Positions 7,287 to 8,914 of a stretch of DNA of 8,914 nt are shown here, piece after piece. The stretch covers positions 1-8,914 of the forward strand of contig CAYPLH010000099.1 of the NCBI GenBank assembly GCA_964411505.1. The letters run 5' to 3'. Source of the stretch: CAYPLH01 sp964411505 (GTDB lineage: Bacteria; Bacillota; Clostridia; CAYPLH01; DUMO01). Each line of letters starts with the position of its first letter. The first letter of the stretch is position 1. The notes under the pieces were generated by a model that saw only the letters and a list, made by a program, of their open reading frames with translations, did not search any database and was not told where the DNA came from. A program made the translations under genes and the position numbers.

Positions 7287-7325
7287 GCGAAATCCCTCCT
7301 TGTTTTGCAAAAAGGTATATTTCGC
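7287..7325 (+). other. Hairpin after the retron RT gene
   Basis: GCGAAAT (7287-7293) pairs with ATTTCGC (7319-7325), with a smaller nested pairing CCTT/AAGG (7298-7301 with 7312-7315). It starts 9 bases after the RT stop, where a retron operon terminator would be expected. No T run follows it, so intrinsic termination is doubtful; it may instead protect the 3' end of the transcript or mark an element boundary. Confidence 0.4.
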
Positions 7326-7329
7326 TGAA

Positions 7330-7381
7330 TTGTATCAAATAGCGGGTGCAAAGACATAAAACAACTGAATAGTTGATACAA
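7330..7381. repeat. 9-bp inverted repeat pair in the retron-recombinase gap
   Basis: TTGTATCAA (7330-7338) and TTGATACAA (7373-7381) are perfect reverse complements separated by 34 bases. Each is preceded by CTGAAT (7325-7330 and 7365-7370), and a small CAACT/AGTTG hairpin (7362-7366 with 7371-7375) overlaps the right copy. Such an arrangement could bind a recombinase or regulator, or form a long hairpin; the sequence alone does not say which. Confidence 0.45.
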
Positions 7382-7382
7382 C

Positions 7383-7406
7383 GAAAAACCCTTGATTTCA
7401 AGGGTT
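7383..7406 (-). terminator. Rho-independent terminator of the recombinase gene
   Basis: AACCCTTGA (7387-7395) and TCAAGGGTT (7398-7406) form a 9-bp stem with a very short loop. Read on the minus strand the stem is followed by a short T run (complement of the A run at 7384-7388), the layout of an intrinsic terminator about 120 bases beyond the recombinase stop. On the plus strand the tail is CTTCG, so it would work poorly for the retron. Confidence 0.6.
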
Positions 7407-7475
7407 CTTCGCATTGCATGGCGATTTTTGAGCGGTTTGTTTCAACCCCTTTTTCGCCCTCAAATGATTTTTGCG

Positions 7476-7527
7476 TTAGGGGGGTCGTGAGGATTAACCC
7501 CCTTTGGCACTTTTTAACCCCCCCTAA
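7476..7527. repeat. C/G-run repeat cluster at the recombinase 3' end
   Basis: TTAACCCCC occurs twice as a direct repeat at 7494-7502 and 7514-7522, a 20-base period. TTAGGGGGG (7476-7484) is the inverse of CCCCCCTAA (7519-7527). The last unit overlaps the recombinase stop codon (7524-7526). These runs stand out from the surrounding AT-rich DNA and look like clustered protein-binding sites or an element end. An open frame across this stretch (7373-7558, plus) shows no protein character. Confidence 0.5.
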
Positions 7528-8914
7528 GAAATGGAAAATTTTTCGTATTTTACCATAGTTCCATCCTTGAATTTAAAGGTTAATTCATTGCCGGGTGCTA
7601 CAAAAATTGCATCCACTAAGCTGTAAAATAAGCTTTCGTCAAACTCGGATATAAGAGTTTTATTCTCGTTTAAGGTGCTAAGCAGTTTCTGCGTTTCTTT
7701 CTTTTTGAAAACTTGTACTGTCCGTTTTTCCTCAAGGTCTTTCAGTTTGGAGGTTTCTCTTTGGTATCTTTCCGCAGCCTCAGAATAACGTTTTTCATAT
7801 TCGGTTTGGTTTAAGGCATATTTTCCGTTTTCAGCTATGCATAACCGAATATCCTCTGCGGCGGCATTCACACATTCCTGCTGTTTTTCTATCTGCGTAT
7901 CAATCCTGCTTGTATCGGCAAAGGTACATACTAATTCACTTATGGTAGATAAAATCTCGTCTCTATTTTCGATAGTTGAATTAAAAATATCCACAAAGGC
8001 TTGTTTTAGTTGTTCCTCGGTAAAATGAGGTGTGGAGCATTTTTCTTTATTTTTGAATTTTTGATTGCATTGCCAAATAATACGGCGATATTTACTGGTG
8101 CTATGCCAGACCTTGCCACCGTAAAATCCACCGCAGTCCTCGCAGATAATCTTGCTTGCAAATACCCCGGCAGTGCTTTTCCGCTGACCTTTTCGTTTTT
8201 GAAACTCAATCTGTACAAAGTCAAAGGTTTCAGGCGGTACAATGGCAGAATGGCTTTCTTCAATGTAATATTGCTGAACCTCGCCCTCGTTAACCTTTTT
8301 CTTTTTTGTTAGAAAATCCACCGTAAAGGTTTTTTGCAAAACGGCATCCCCCTTGTATTTCTCATTGGTTAGGATACTTTCCACCGTACTGGATTGCCAT
8401 ACCTCTCTTTTTGCAGGGGTAGGGATTTTCTGCTCTGTTAAATGACTTGCAATATATGACGGGGTTTTACCTTCTAAAAACATTTTATAAATTATTCTCA
8501 CGGTTTTGGCTTCACTCTCTATTATCTCAGGAAGTCCGTTATCACCCTTTTTGTAGCCGAGAAAGTGTTTATAGGGTAAATTGATTTTACCGTCTGCAAA
8601 CCGTTTTCTTTGTCCCCAGGTAACATTTTCTGATATTGAACGGCTTTCCTCTTGTGCAAGGCTTGACATAATGGTAATGAAAAGTTCTCCCTTGCTGTCC
8701 AATGTATAAATATTCTCCTTCTCAAAATATACCTCCACACCTTTTTCCTTTAACTTTCGAACCGTTACAAGGCTGTCCACCGTATTTCTGGCAAATCGGC
8801 TGACCGACTTTGTGATAATAAGGTCAATTCGCCCAGCCAGAGCGTCCTTTACCATACGGTTGAAACCCTCACGGTTTTTGGTGCTGGTGGCGCTTATGCC
8901 CTCATCGGTGTAAA
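7524..8914 (-). CDS. Large serine recombinase, N-terminus missing at right edge
   Basis: The frame stays open through the right edge; before the ATG at 8855 the codons read YTDEGISATSTKNREGFNR, a conserved part of the resolvase domain, so that ATG is internal. About 462 residues are visible. The N-terminal segment with the catalytic serine is outside the window. Numbered from 8855, the catalytic domain continues with TKSVSRFARNTVDSL (15-29) and SLAQEESRSISENV (65-78). A recombinase domain follows (YIASHLTEQKIPTP, STVESILTNEKYKGD), then a zinc ribbon with Cys238, Cys241, Cys263 and Cys273, a coiled coil at about 315-400, and a C-terminal strand region (ELTFKFKDGTMVKY). Such enzymes (TnpX/phiC31 class) integrate and excise transposons, ICEs or prophages by cutting both strands. 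It runs towards the retron and is less AT-rich than the defence genes. It probably moves the element that carries, or once carried, the island. Confidence 0.93.
   Translation of the reverse strand, partial: YTDEGISATSTKNREGFNRMVKDALAGRIDLIITKSVSRFARNTVDSLVTVRKLKEKGVEVYFEKENIYTLDSKGELFITIMSSLAQEESRSISENVTWGQRKRFADGKINLPYKHFLGYKKGDNGLPEIIESEAKTVRIIYKMFLEGKTPSYIASHLTEQKIPTPAKREVWQSSTVESILTNEKYKGDAVLQKTFTVDFLTKKKKVNEGEVQQYYIEESHSAIVPPETFDFVQIEFQKRKGQRKSTAGVFASKIICEDCGGFYGGKVWHSTSKYRRIIWQCNQKFKNKEKCSTPHFTEEQLKQAFVDIFNSTIENRDEILSTISELVCTFADTSRIDTQIEKQQECVNAAAEDIRLCIAENGKYALNQTEYEKRYSEAAERYQRETSKLKDLEEKRTVQVFKKKETQKLLSTLNENKTLISEFDESLFYSLVDAIFVAPGNELTFKFKDGTMVKYEKFSIS

Noticed and set aside
7373..7558. 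61-residue plus-strand open frame after the RT
   Set aside because: It crosses a hairpin and C/G-run repeats, has low-complexity content, no ribosome binding site, and overlaps the recombinase stop.
8010..8312. 100-residue plus-strand open frame opposite the recombinase
   Set aside because: It is antisense to the zinc-ribbon and recombinase-domain coding sequence, whose protein motifs are clearly real, and it shows no motifs of its own.

Overview
The window looks like a piece of a low-GC Firmicute chromosome or mobile element, most likely a gut-type Clostridium relative. The reasons are AT-rich coding DNA, strong GGAGG-type ribosome binding sites, a TTGAAA-N17-TATAAT promoter, and a large serine recombinase of the kind common in Clostridia. 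No rRNA, tRNA or CRISPR array was seen. The species cannot be fixed from this sequence.

Layout from left to right: (1) positions 1-435, the C-terminal part of a pentapeptide-repeat protein cut by the left edge. (2) Positions 574-5018, a same-strand three-gene block: an OLD-family ATPase/TOPRIM nuclease (GajA), a UvrD/PcrA-like helicase (GajB), and an unrecognised protein of about 180 residues. The first two make a Gabija anti-phage system. (3) Positions 5028-7278, a complete retron. It has its own consensus promoter, a structured msr-msd non-coding RNA, an effector with a nucleoside-deoxyribosyltransferase-like N-terminal domain (start best placed at ATG 5274), and a retron reverse transcriptase with NAxxH, YADD and ITG motifs. 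The order ncRNA, effector, RT matches type II-A3 retrons such as Eco1 (Ec86). (4) Positions 7279-7523, a non-coding stretch rich in hairpins, inverted repeats and C/G runs. (5) Positions 7524-8914 on the minus strand, a large serine recombinase converging on the retron and truncated by the right edge; its catalytic serine would lie outside the window.

Together this is a defence island next to a recombinase. Gabija is expected to act as a GajA-GajB complex that degrades DNA when nucleotide pools fall. The retron is expected to hold its effector inactive in an RT-msDNA complex until phage interference frees it. The block 574-7278 is visibly more AT-rich than the recombinase and pentapeptide genes, which fits separately acquired cargo. 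The points most worth a second look are the retron ncRNA, which can form two mutually exclusive a1/a2 and msd pairings, and the unrecognised gene between Gabija and the retron.
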